Positions 27,392 through 34,767 of a stretch of DNA of 64,000 bases are shown here, piece by piece; within the stretch, counting starts at the first letter, position 1, and the number at the start of each line of letters is the position of its first letter. Location: assembly GCF_000980875.1 (NCBI RefSeq), contig NZ_LAYO01000098.1, positions 1-64,000 on the forward strand, in the 5' to 3' direction. Origin of the DNA: Leucobacter sp. Ag1 (GTDB lineage Bacteria; Actinomycetota; Actinomycetes; Actinomycetales; Microbacteriaceae). A program made the position numbers and the translations under genes. Below the pieces are notes generated by a model. That model made no database searches, was not told where the DNA came from, and saw only the letters and a program-made list of their open reading frames with translations.

Positions 27392-28644
27392 CCCAGGCAG
27401 TGAACGATCGGCCGGGCTCGGGCGTGCTCCCGCGCGTCGGCCGCTGGCTCGCGGGCCCGATCCCCGTCTCGGTGGTGCTCGCGCTCGTCGTGGGCGCCGT
27501 GTTCATGCTCGTCGCCGGCGTCGACCCGATCTCGGGCTACCGCGCCATGGTGTCGGGCTCGTTCGGCACCGGCATGGGCCTCGCGAACACGCTCGGCCGC
27601 GCCATCCCGATCATCGGCATCGGCATCGGCATCGCCCTCGCCTTCCGCGCCGGGATCATCAACCTGGGCACCGAGGGCCAGGCCGTGCTCGGCGCGCTCG
27701 CAGGCGGCTTCGTCGCGGTCTACATGCCCGGCCCCGGCCCGCTCGTCGCGCTCTGCGCGATGGTCACCGGCGTGCTCGCGGGCGCCGCGTGGGGCCTGCT
27801 CGCGGCGCTGCTGCAGAACTCGCTCGGCGTGCCGATCCTGCTCGCCACGCTGCTGCTCAACTACCCGGCCCGCTACTTCTCCTCGTGGGTGATCCGGTTC
27901 CAGCTGAAGGATCCGTCGACCGACCTCGTCGCGAGCAAGCAGATCGACCCCGGTGTGCAGCTGACCGCGCTCGTGCCCGCCGGCCCCGCCGCCGAGGCCG
28001 TGCGTCGCACGTTCGGCCCGATGAGCCCCGTGACCATGATCCTGACCCAGGTCAACTGGTCGCTCGTGATCGTCGCCGTGCTCGTGATCGGCGCGATCTT
28101 CGTGAACCGCCGCACCCGCTACGGATTCGAGGCCGGGCTCGCAGGCCAGAACCCGGAGTTCACGCGCTACGGCGGCGTGAAGCCGGGCCCGCTCGTGCTG
28201 CGCACCATGGCGCTCTCGGGCGGTATCGCCGGACTCATCGGCGTGCTGATCGTCATCGGCGCCCCGAACACGCGCATGATCGAGGGCCACATCGTCCAGA
28301 CGAACTACGCCTGGACCGCGCTGCTCGTCACCCTGCTCGCGCTGTACCGCCCGCTCGGCGTCGCGATCGCCGGCCTCTTCTTCGGCGCCATCATCGTCGG
28401 CAGCGAGGCCATGGGCCGCGACCTCGGGCTGTCGCCGCAGATCGCCGCGGTGATCCAGGCGCTCGTCATCATCCTGCTCGCCTACCGTGTGGCGCTGCCC
28501 CGGTTCCGCAGGAAGCGGCAGGATGCCGCCCCGGAGGATCCGCCGGGACCCGAGCCGCAGAGCCCGGCCGCACCGGCCGCCGTCGCGGCCCGGACCGCTT
28601 CCGCCCCCACCGCTGAGACCACCGAGACCGGAGGCGAACGATGA
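27388..28644 (+). CDS. Nucleoside ABC importer permease 1
   Basis: This 418-residue permease belongs to the BPD_transp_2 family (YufP-like). I count about nine or ten membrane helices. The N-L-G-T-E-G-Q-A-V-L-G-A motif of the cytoplasmic coupling region lies near residue 90. The final 60 residues are a Pro/Ala/Thr-rich cytoplasmic tail. GTG at 27388 overlaps the ATPase stop and its own stop overlaps permease 2, so the subunits are made in step. Confidence 0.93.
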   Translation: MTQAVNDRPGSGVLPRVGRWLAGPIPVSVVLALVVGAVFMLVAGVDPISGYRAMVSGSFGTGMGLANTLGRAIPIIGIGIGIALAFRAGIINLGTEGQAVLGALAGGFVAVYMPGPGPLVALCAMVTGVLAGAAWGLLAALLQNSLGVPILLATLLLNYPARYFSSWVIRFQLKDPSTDLVASKQIDPGVQLTALVPAGPAAEAVRRTFGPMSPVTMILTQVNWSLVIVAVLVIGAIFVNRRTRYGFEAGLAGQNPEFTRYGGVKPGPLVLRTMALSGGIAGLIGVLIVIGAPNTRMIEGHIVQTNYAWTALLVTLLALYRPLGVAIAGLFFGAIIVGSEAMGRDLGLSPQIAAVIQALVIILLAYRVALPRFRRKRQDAAPEDPPGPEPQSPAAPAAVAARTASAPTAETTETGGER

Positions 28645-29555
28645 ACCTGCTCGCCATGTTCGACCAGGACCTGGTCGCCTCCGTCCTCCGCTCGCTCATC
28701 CCAATCCTGCTCGCCGCGCTCGGCGGCATGATCTGCGAGCGGGTCGGCATCTTCAACATCGGTCTCGAGGGCATCCTGCTCATCGGCACGTTTACCGGTG
28801 TCGCGGTCTCCTACGGCACCCACAGCTGGATCCTCGGATCGCTCGCGGCGATGGTCGCCGGCATGCTGTTCTCGATGATCCTCGGCTACGGCGCCGTGTA
28901 CCGCAAGGGCGACCCGATCGTGCTCGCCGTCGCTATGAACATCCTCGCCGTCGGCATGACGAGCTTCCTGCTCCTCGCGATCTTCCACGTCCAGGGCGTG
29001 TTCAAGGATCCGAAGATCGACGGGATCCCCACCTGGCGTATCCCCGGCCTCGCCGACCTCCCCGGCATCGGCCCGCTGTTCTCGCTGACGCCGATCGGCT
29101 ACCTCGCGCTGCTGCTCGTCCCCGTGCTCTGGGTCGTCCTGTTCCGCACGCCCGTCGGTCTGCGCCTGCGCGGCGTGGGCGAGCGCCCGCTCGCCGCCGC
29201 CACGCTCGGCGTCAACCCGCAGCGCTACCAGCTGCTCGCGGTGCTCGCCTCGGGTGCCCTCGCGGGTCTCGGCGGCGCGCAGCTCGCGCTCGGCAACGTC
29301 GTGCAGTTCACCGAGAACATGTCGGCCGGCCGCGGCTGGATCGCCGTCGTCGTGGTCATGCTCGCCCGCGCGCACCCCGTGGGTGTTCTCGGCGCGGCGC
29401 TGCTGTTCGGTTTCGCAGATGCGATCGGCTTCCGCCTGCAGTCCTTCGGCCTGCCGCAGCAGCTGACCGACGCCGGCCCGTACATCGTGACCCTGATCGT
29501 GCTGATCCTCATGAGCCGCCGGTTCAAGCAGGCACGAACGGCGCAGCTCGCATGA
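28641..29555 (+). CDS. Nucleoside ABC importer permease 2
   Basis: This 304-residue permease is the YufQ-like partner of permease 1. It has the N-I-G-L-E-G-I-L-L-I-G motif near residue 35 and L-R-G-V-G-E-R-P-L-A-A-A-T-L-G-V near 175. About eight to nine helices are visible. It would form the heterodimeric channel with permease 1. ATGA overlaps occur at both ends, the second with a Cupin_5 gene, which ties that protein to the transport system. Confidence 0.93.
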   Translation: MNLLAMFDQDLVASVLRSLIPILLAALGGMICERVGIFNIGLEGILLIGTFTGVAVSYGTHSWILGSLAAMVAGMLFSMILGYGAVYRKGDPIVLAVAMNILAVGMTSFLLLAIFHVQGVFKDPKIDGIPTWRIPGLADLPGIGPLFSLTPIGYLALLLVPVLWVVLFRTPVGLRLRGVGERPLAAATLGVNPQRYQLLAVLASGALAGLGGAQLALGNVVQFTENMSAGRGWIAVVVVMLARAHPVGVLGAALLFGFADAIGFRLQSFGLPQQLTDAGPYIVTLIVLILMSRRFKQARTAQLA

Positions 29556-30046
29556 GCGGGTCCGAGGTCGCGGGCGCCGCGGTGCAGGATCCCGGGATCC
29601 CCGCCGAGGCCGCCCGCTGGGTCGCCGCGCTCGGCCTCGAACCCCTCCCCCACGAGGGCGGGCTGTTCCGGCAGGCCCACCTCGACGCGCACTCGACCGC
29701 GATCTACTTCCTGCTCGCCGGCGACGACTTCTCGGCGCTGCACTCGCTCGAGTCGGTCGAGATCTACCACTGGTACGCGGGCTCCCCGCTCCGCCTGCTC
29801 CTGCTGCACCCCGACGGGCGCGCGGAGGAGCAGCTGGTCGGCGCGGATCCCGAAGCCGGGCTGCTGCCCCAGTTCGCAGTGCCCGCGGGCGTGATGCAGG
29901 GCTCGTCCTCGACGGGCGACTGGACCCTGGTCGGCACCACCATGGCGCCCGGTTTCGACTGGGAGGGATTCCGGCTCGGGGATCGCGCCGAGCTCTCGGA
30001 GCGATACCCTGAGTTCTCGAACAGGATCGCCGAACTGACCCGCTGA
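29552..30046 (+). CDS. Cupin_5 (DUF985) protein
   Basis: This 164-residue cytoplasmic protein belongs to the DUF985/Cupin_5 family. The pattern L-x-P-H-x-E-G-G-x-F-R-Q is at about residues 30-41. T-A-I-Y-F-L-L, F-S-A-L-H-S-L-E-S-V-E-I-Y-H-W-Y-A-G and G-T-T-M-A-P-G-F-D follow. The family is a small double-stranded beta-helix with no settled reaction. Its start overlaps the second permease gene, so it may act on the imported compound or its sugar. It is not MtnD: the acireductone dioxygenase metal motif is not recognisable. Confidence 0.85.
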   Translation: MSGSEVAGAAVQDPGIPAEAARWVAALGLEPLPHEGGLFRQAHLDAHSTAIYFLLAGDDFSALHSLESVEIYHWYAGSPLRLLLLHPDGRAEEQLVGADPEAGLLPQFAVPAGVMQGSSSTGDWTLVGTTMAPGFDWEGFRLGDRAELSERYPEFSNRIAELTR

Positions 30047-30060
30047 GGAGACCGCCGCCG

Positions 30061-30795
30061 ATGGCCAACGACGCCCCCCGAGTGCTCGTCGTCGATGACG
30101 ATCCGGACGTCGCCCTGCTGGTGCGCACGATCCTCGAGCGGCGCGCCGGATGCACGGTCGACGTCGCAGCGGACGGCCTCCGCGCGGTGGAGCAGGCGGC
30201 CGCGGTCCGGCCCGACGTGGTCGTGACCGACATCGAGATGCCGGGTCTGAACGGGATCGAGCTGCTCACCGAGCTGCGCCGCAGCATTCCGGGCGTCCCC
30301 GTGGTCGTGATGACCGCGCACGTGTCGGTGGAGTACGCGGTGTCGGCGCTGCGCGCCCAGGCCGACGAGTTCCTCACCAAGCCGCTCGACAACACGGTGC
30401 TCGTCGAGACCGTGCAGCGGCTGGCGGTCGAGGGCCGCGCGCGCGCGGGGCGGAACGTCCGACGGAGACGGTGCTCGCGATCGGCGCGCACCCCGACGAC
30501 GTCGAGATCGGCGCGGGCGGGATCCTCGCAGCCCACGCCGAGGCCGGCGACCGCATCACGATCCTCACGATGTCGCGCGGCGCCCGCGGCGGCGACGCCG
30601 ACAGCCGGCAGCACGAATCCCTCGCCGCGGCGGAGCTGCTGGGGGCCCGGCTGTTCCTGCAGGATCTCGTCGACACCGAGATTCCGAGCAGCGGGCCGAC
30701 GGTGCGACTCATCGAGGAGGTCGTGCGCGAGGTGCAGCCCACCGTCGTCTACACCCACTCGGGGCATGACCGGCACCAGGACCACCGCGCGGTGA
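30061..30795 (+). CDS. CheY-like receiver domain, frameshifted from a REC-PIG-L fusion
   Basis: Residues 1-125 are a clean receiver domain: D12/D13 (V-V-D-D-D), phosphoacceptor D57 (V-T-D-I-E-M-P-G), T85 (V-M-T-A-H) and K107 (L-T-K-P-L-D). After about 30445 the frame degenerates into Arg/Ser/Thr-rich sequence, the shadow of the PIG-L gene in another phase, up to a stop at 30795. The break coincides with a run of six CG dinucleotides (30436-30447). Removing one CG unit would read straight through into the PIG-L deacetylase. I therefore read this as the first half of a REC-PIG-L protein, broken, phase-variable or mis-assembled. A GAGGAG ribosome site lies just upstream. Confidence 0.75.
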   Translation: MANDAPRVLVVDDDPDVALLVRTILERRAGCTVDVAADGLRAVEQAAAVRPDVVVTDIEMPGLNGIELLTELRRSIPGVPVVVMTAHVSVEYAVSALRAQADEFLTKPLDNTVLVETVQRLAVEGRARAGRNVRRRRCSRSARTPTTSRSARAGSSQPTPRPATASRSSRCRAAPAAATPTAGSTNPSPRRSCWGPGCSCRISSTPRFRAAGRRCDSSRRSCARCSPPSSTPTRGMTGTRTTAR

Positions 30796-31103
30796 GCGAG
30801 GCGACCATCGCCGCGACGCGACGCGTGCCGACCGTCGCCTGCTATCAGAGTCCCTCGGCCACCATCGACTACCGGCCGACGCGGTTCGTCCGCATCGAAC
30901 GGTTCCTGGAGCGCAAGCTCGAGCTCTTGCGCTGCTTCGATTCCCAGACCTCGAGCCGCGACTACCTCTCGCCCGAGTTCGTCACTGCTACCGCGCGCTA
31001 CTGGACCCGTTTCGGCGGCGGCACCGCCGTCGAGCCCCTCGAGGTGGTGCGCGAGAGCACCGAGCTCGCGCGCACCACCGAGCACCTGCGACTGGAGAGC
31101 TGA
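30471..31103 (+). CDS. PIG-L/LmbE-family N-deacetylase
   Basis: This region encodes about 210 residues of a zinc-dependent N-deacetylase. A-H-P-D-D-V-E is at the very start and the second metal motif is H-S-G-H-D-R-H-Q-D-H further on. The family removes acetyl groups from GlcNAc-type sugars. The GTG at 30471 is the only sensible start in this frame, but the domain begins at once and no ribosome site is clear. Probably it is the C-terminal half of a fusion with the preceding receiver domain. Its stop overlaps the ATP-grasp start (TGATG). Confidence 0.8.
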   Translation: MLAIGAHPDDVEIGAGGILAAHAEAGDRITILTMSRGARGGDADSRQHESLAAAELLGARLFLQDLVDTEIPSSGPTVRLIEEVVREVQPTVVYTHSGHDRHQDHRAVSEATIAATRRVPTVACYQSPSATIDYRPTRFVRIERFLERKLELLRCFDSQTSSRDYLSPEFVTATARYWTRFGGGTAVEPLEVVRESTELARTTEHLRLES

Positions 31104-32092
31104 TGACCGCCCGCGTTCTGGTGACCGGAGCCGGCGGCCCCGCCGGTGTCGCCGTGATCCGCTCACTGCTCCGCCGCTCCGACGTGACCGTGTTCGCGGC
31201 CGACATGGACGGCTGGGCCAGCGGCCTGTACCTGGTGCCCGCCGAACAGCGCCGCCTCGTTCCCCCGGGACGCGACGATGCGTTCGTGCCGACGCTCGCC
31301 TCCCTCGTCGCCGACGACCGCCTCGACCTCGTCGTCTCGACCGTCGACGTCGAGCTGATCGCCCTCGCCGAGCGCCGGGGCGAACTCGCACCCGCGGTGC
31401 TCGCGGCGCCCCCGGCCGAAACGCTGCGCGTCTCGCTCGACAAGCTCGCTCTCGCCGACCGCTGCGCTCCCACGGGCCGCTCCCCGCGCACCGTCCTCGC
31501 GGGACCCGACGCGCTCGCCGTGGACTGGGAGTTCCCGGTCTTCGCGAAACCCCGTCAGGGCGCCGGGAGCCGCGGGATCCGCCTGGTGCCCGACCGTCAG
31601 GCGCTCGAGGCGCTGCCGACCGACGAGGGCCTGATCGTGCAGGACCTGCTGCCGGGCGAGGAGTACTCGGTCGACGTCATCGCCGACGCGAACGGCGGGA
31701 TCGTCGCAGCCGTCCCGCGCACGCGCGCCCGCGTGGACTCGGGCGTCGCCATCGCGGGCCGCACGGTGCGGGATCCCGAGCTGGAGGACACCGCGGCGGC
31801 CGTCGCCCGCGCGATCGGGCTCGTCGGCGTGGCCAACGTGCAGCTCCGCCGCGACCGGTCGGGCCGCGCGATGCTGCTCGAGGTCAACCCCCGCTTCCCG
31901 GGAGCCCTTCCCCTGACCATCGCTGCGGGCGTAGACATCCCCTCGCTCGTGGTCGATCTGTTCCTCGGCGAGACGCTGCCGGATCGGGTCGGATTCCGCG
32001 AGGTCGCCTCGGTGCGGTTCCTCGAGGACGTGATCGTCGAGGTCGACGAGGTCCTCGAGTCGGCGCACGCCGGACACCAGGACGACGCATGA
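31103..32092 (+). CDS. CarB-like ATP-grasp enzyme
   Basis: This 329-residue protein begins with a Rossmann-like preATP-grasp domain (L-V-T-G-A-G-G-P-A-G). The ATP-grasp fold follows: P-V-F-A-K-P-R-Q-G-A-G-S-R-G with the ATP lysine, V-Q-D-L-L-P-G-E-E-Y-S-V-D, and the Mg-binding L-L-E-V-N-P-R-F-P-G near residue 260. It should form an amide or similar bond between a carboxyl group and an amine, or a carboxyphosphate-type intermediate. Related ATP-grasp genes occur in surface-glycan loci. The substrate is unknown. It overlaps both neighbours. Confidence 0.85.
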   Translation: MTARVLVTGAGGPAGVAVIRSLLRRSDVTVFAADMDGWASGLYLVPAEQRRLVPPGRDDAFVPTLASLVADDRLDLVVSTVDVELIALAERRGELAPAVLAAPPAETLRVSLDKLALADRCAPTGRSPRTVLAGPDALAVDWEFPVFAKPRQGAGSRGIRLVPDRQALEALPTDEGLIVQDLLPGEEYSVDVIADANGGIVAAVPRTRARVDSGVAIAGRTVRDPELEDTAAAVARAIGLVGVANVQLRRDRSGRAMLLEVNPRFPGALPLTIAAGVDIPSLVVDLFLGETLPDRVGFREVASVRFLEDVIVEVDEVLESAHAGHQDDA

Positions 32093-32814
32093 GCACCGCA
32101 TCGGCGGCGATGCTCCGCGGCGACCACCACGTCCACTCGACGTTCTCCGACGACGCGGTCTCGTCCCTCGAGCAGAACGTCGCCGCGGCCGCGGCCGCCG
32201 GGCTCGATACGCTGCGGCTGGTCGACCACGTGCGCCGCAGCACCGACTGGGTCCCCGAGTACCTCGCGGCGGTCTCGGCGCTGCACGTGCCCGACGGGCT
32301 CACCGTGCTGACCGGTGTCGAGGCGAAGATCCTCGACCGCTCGGGCGCGCTCGACATCCCCGCGCTTCCCGCGGGCATCGACCGGATCCTCATCGCCGAC
32401 CACCAGTTCCCCGGCGCCGACGGCCCCCTCGGCCCGTCCGAGGTCCGCGCGCGCCTCGCCGCGGGGTGGAGCGACGAGGACGCGCTCGACGACCTCGTGC
32501 ACGCCCTCGTCTCGGCGATGGAGCGCCACCCGGGCAACCAGCTGGCGCACTGCTTCTCGATCCTGCCCAAGATCGGCCTGAGCGAGTCCCGTCTCGGTGC
32601 GGAGCGCCTCGCGGCCTGGGCCTCCGCCGCGGCCGCGACGGACACGCTCGTCGAGGTGAACGAGAAGTGGGGCTGCCCCGAGCCGACCGCGCTCATCGCC
32701 CTGCGCGAGGCCGGTGCCGGGATCGTCGCATCGACCGACAGCCATGACGCGGCCGAGGTCGGCCGCTACCTGCGGGTGCGCGAACTGCTCGACGCCGCGG
32801 AGGACCTCGCGTGA
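32089..32814 (+). CDS. PHP-domain phosphoesterase
   Basis: This 241-residue protein is a PHP metallophosphoesterase. Metal motifs are D-H-H-V-H-S-T (residues about 12-18), L-V-D-H-V, G-V-E-A-K, A-D-H-Q-F, A-H-C-F and S-T-D-S-H at the end. The family includes histidinol phosphatases and polymerase/capsule-type phosphatases. Here its place between an ATP-grasp enzyme and a glycosyltransferase suggests it removes phosphate from a glycan precursor or acts on a phosphoprotein (inference). Start and stop overlap the neighbouring genes. Confidence 0.86.
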   Translation: MSTASAAMLRGDHHVHSTFSDDAVSSLEQNVAAAAAAGLDTLRLVDHVRRSTDWVPEYLAAVSALHVPDGLTVLTGVEAKILDRSGALDIPALPAGIDRILIADHQFPGADGPLGPSEVRARLAAGWSDEDALDDLVHALVSAMERHPGNQLAHCFSILPKIGLSESRLGAERLAAWASAAAATDTLVEVNEKWGCPEPTALIALREAGAGIVASTDSHDAAEVGRYLRVRELLDAAEDLA

Positions 32815-34298
32815 ACGCACCGAACGGCTTCGAGATCGCGCTGATCGTCTTCCTGCTGATCTGCGTGCTGCTCGGAACCACCCCGGTGTTCAACACGGCG
32901 TTCCAGTTCCTGGTGCTGCCGATCCACGCCTTCAAGAACCACTACCGGCGCGCGGCCCCGTACACGCCGAACATCGCGGTGGTCGTTCCCGCGTGGAACG
33001 AGGGGCTCGTGATCGGCGCGTCCATCGACCGCCTCCTCACGCTCGAGTACCCGCCCGAGCGACTGCGCATCTACGTGGTCGACGACGCCTCGACCGACAG
33101 CACCCCCGACGTCGTGCTGCGCAAGGCCGCCGAGCACCCGGGACGCGTCGTGCACCTGCGACGGGAGCAGGGCGGCGAGGGCAAGGCGCACACGCTGAAC
33201 CACGGCCTCGAGCGCGTGCTCGCCGATCCGTGGACCGAGGCGGTGCTCATCATGGACGCCGACGTGATCTTCGCGCGCGACTCGCTGCGCAAGATGAGCC
33301 GGCACCTCGCCGACGAGCGTGTCGGCGCCGTCACCGCGTACATCGCCGAGGGCAGTCACGACCGCAACTACCTCACCCGGTTCATCGGCATGGAATACGT
33401 GCTGGCGCAGCTCGCCTCCCGGCGCACGCAGAACGTGCTCGGGGCGATCGCCTGCCTCGCGGGAGGCGCGCAGCTGCACTCGCGGGCCAACCTCGAGGCC
33501 ATCGGCGGCCGGATCCCCACCGGAACCCTCGCCGAGGACACCATGACGACGTTCGAAGGCCAACTGCGCGGCCGCCGCATGGTCTTCGAGCCGCACGCGG
33601 TCGTGCTCGCCGAAGAGCCGCGCACGGTGGACGCGCTCTGGAAGCAGCGGCTGCGCTGGGCGCGCGGCAACGTGCAGCTCACCTCCATCTACCGGCGGGT
33701 CTGGTTCCGACCGAGCCGGGTCCACCGGCTGGGCAGCCTGTCGTTCGGGCTCAGCTGGTTCAGCATCCTGCTGCTGCCCGTCTGGCTGCTGCTCGCCTCC
33801 GTCGCGCTCTTCTCCCTCCTGATCCTGCACAGCGGGATCGCCGAGGCCGTGTTCCGCTTCATGTGGATCCTCGCGGCCTGCACCTACCTCTTCTCGATGC
33901 TGTACGCCGTGCAGCTCGACGGACGCACGGGGCGACGGTCCTGGCGCGAAGCGCTGCTCTTCCCGGGGCTCGGCGCGATGATCCTGATGGCGATCGCGCT
34001 CTTCCCCCGGTTCTCCGACGCGCTGCTCACCGACTGGCTGGGCACGCTCACCCGCGAGGACCGCTTCGTGTACGCCTCGATCCTCTATCTGTGGGGCCCG
34101 ATCTCGATGCTCGGCGCGTGGGCCGCCCGCTGGGTCGAGCGCCTGCCCGGCGGGCGCTTCGTCGCGGGTCTCTGCATCTACGTCTTCGGGTACGGTTCGC
34201 TGCTCTGCGCCATTACTGTGGACTCGTACATCAAGGAGTGGCGCCGAGCCGACGCATCCTGGGTCAAGACCGAGAAGGTCGGAAGGGTCGTCTCATGA
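32811..34298 (+). CDS. Membrane glycosyltransferase family 2 (BcsA/NodC-like)
   Basis: This 495-residue enzyme has one N-terminal helix (about 8-28), a cytoplasmic GT-A domain and four or five C-terminal helices. The processive GT2 set is complete: V-P-A-W-N-E (59-64), D91-D92, D149-A-D151, E242-D243 as catalytic base region and Q279-R-L-R-W283. Such enzymes polymerise a sugar and extrude the chain (cellulose, hyaluronan, chitin oligomers, poly-GlcNAc). A PIG-L deacetylase in the operon favours a GlcNAc-containing polymer, but the sugar is not fixed by sequence. GTG at 32811 overlaps the PHP stop. No PilZ domain is present. Confidence 0.9.
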   Translation: MNAPNGFEIALIVFLLICVLLGTTPVFNTAFQFLVLPIHAFKNHYRRAAPYTPNIAVVVPAWNEGLVIGASIDRLLTLEYPPERLRIYVVDDASTDSTPDVVLRKAAEHPGRVVHLRREQGGEGKAHTLNHGLERVLADPWTEAVLIMDADVIFARDSLRKMSRHLADERVGAVTAYIAEGSHDRNYLTRFIGMEYVLAQLASRRTQNVLGAIACLAGGAQLHSRANLEAIGGRIPTGTLAEDTMTTFEGQLRGRRMVFEPHAVVLAEEPRTVDALWKQRLRWARGNVQLTSIYRRVWFRPSRVHRLGSLSFGLSWFSILLLPVWLLLASVALFSLLILHSGIAEAVFRFMWILAACTYLFSMLYAVQLDGRTGRRSWREALLFPGLGAMILMAIALFPRFSDALLTDWLGTLTREDRFVYASILYLWGPISMLGAWAARWVERLPGGRFVAGLCIYVFGYGSLLCAITVDSYIKEWRRADASWVKTEKVGRVVS

Positions 34299-34426
34299 GT
34301 CCAGCACCGGAGCTCGACGAGATCGCGCGCGATGCACGGCGCGAACGCCGCCTCGTCCCCCAGGCCCTGATCGCCCTCGCGGTGGTGGCCGCCATCGTCG
34401 TCGTCCGAGAGCTGTTCCTGCGATGA
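34295..34426 (+). CDS. 43-residue single-helix membrane peptide
   Basis: This very short gene begins in an ATGA overlap with the glycosyltransferase stop and ends in an ATGA overlap with the receiver gene. The charged first half (D-E-I-A-R-D-A-R-R-E-R-R) precedes one hydrophobic helix (A-L-I-A-L-A-V-V-A-A-I-V-V-V) and a short tail. The overlaps at both ends argue that it is real. A helper subunit of the synthase or a link to the kinase is possible but unproven. Confidence 0.75.
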   Translation: MSPAPELDEIARDARRERRLVPQALIALAVVAAIVVVRELFLR

Positions 34427-34767
34427 GCGCGCCGCTCGCCCTCACGGTCGAGGACAGCACGGACCAGTCCGCCCTGCTCCGCCTGCTGCTCGAGCGCGAG
34501 GGCTTCGAGGTCTTCGCGACGGCCGATGCCGAATCCGCCATCGCGGCCTTCGCCGAGATCTCCCCGTCGCTCGCGATCATCGACCTCCGTCTCCCCGGCC
34601 TCACGGGCGAGGAGTGCTCGCAGCGCCTGCGCGAGCGGTTCCCCGACTGCTTCATCGTGATCAGCTCGGTGCTGGACCCCGCCGACTACCCCGAGGCCGA
34701 CGCCGCGCTCCCGAAGCCGGTCACCTCTGCGGCCATGCACGAGCTCGTCGTCGGACTCGCGGCATGA
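34423..34767 (+). CDS. Stand-alone receiver-domain protein
   Basis: This 114-residue protein is a bare receiver domain without an output domain. E10/D11 form the acidic pair (L-T-V-E-D-S), the phosphoacceptor Asp is in I-I-D-L-R-L-P-G near residue 54, Ser replaces the usual Thr in V-I-S-S-V and the Lys is in L-P-K-P-V. It overlaps the histidine kinase gene and is probably phosphorylated by it. With the receiver at 30061 the cassette has two receivers and one kinase, suggesting a relay or a competition for phosphate. Confidence 0.88.
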   Translation: MSAPLALTVEDSTDQSALLRLLLEREGFEVFATADAESAIAAFAEISPSLAIIDLRLPGLTGEECSQRLRERFPDCFIVISSVLDPADYPEADAALPKPVTSAAMHELVVGLAA

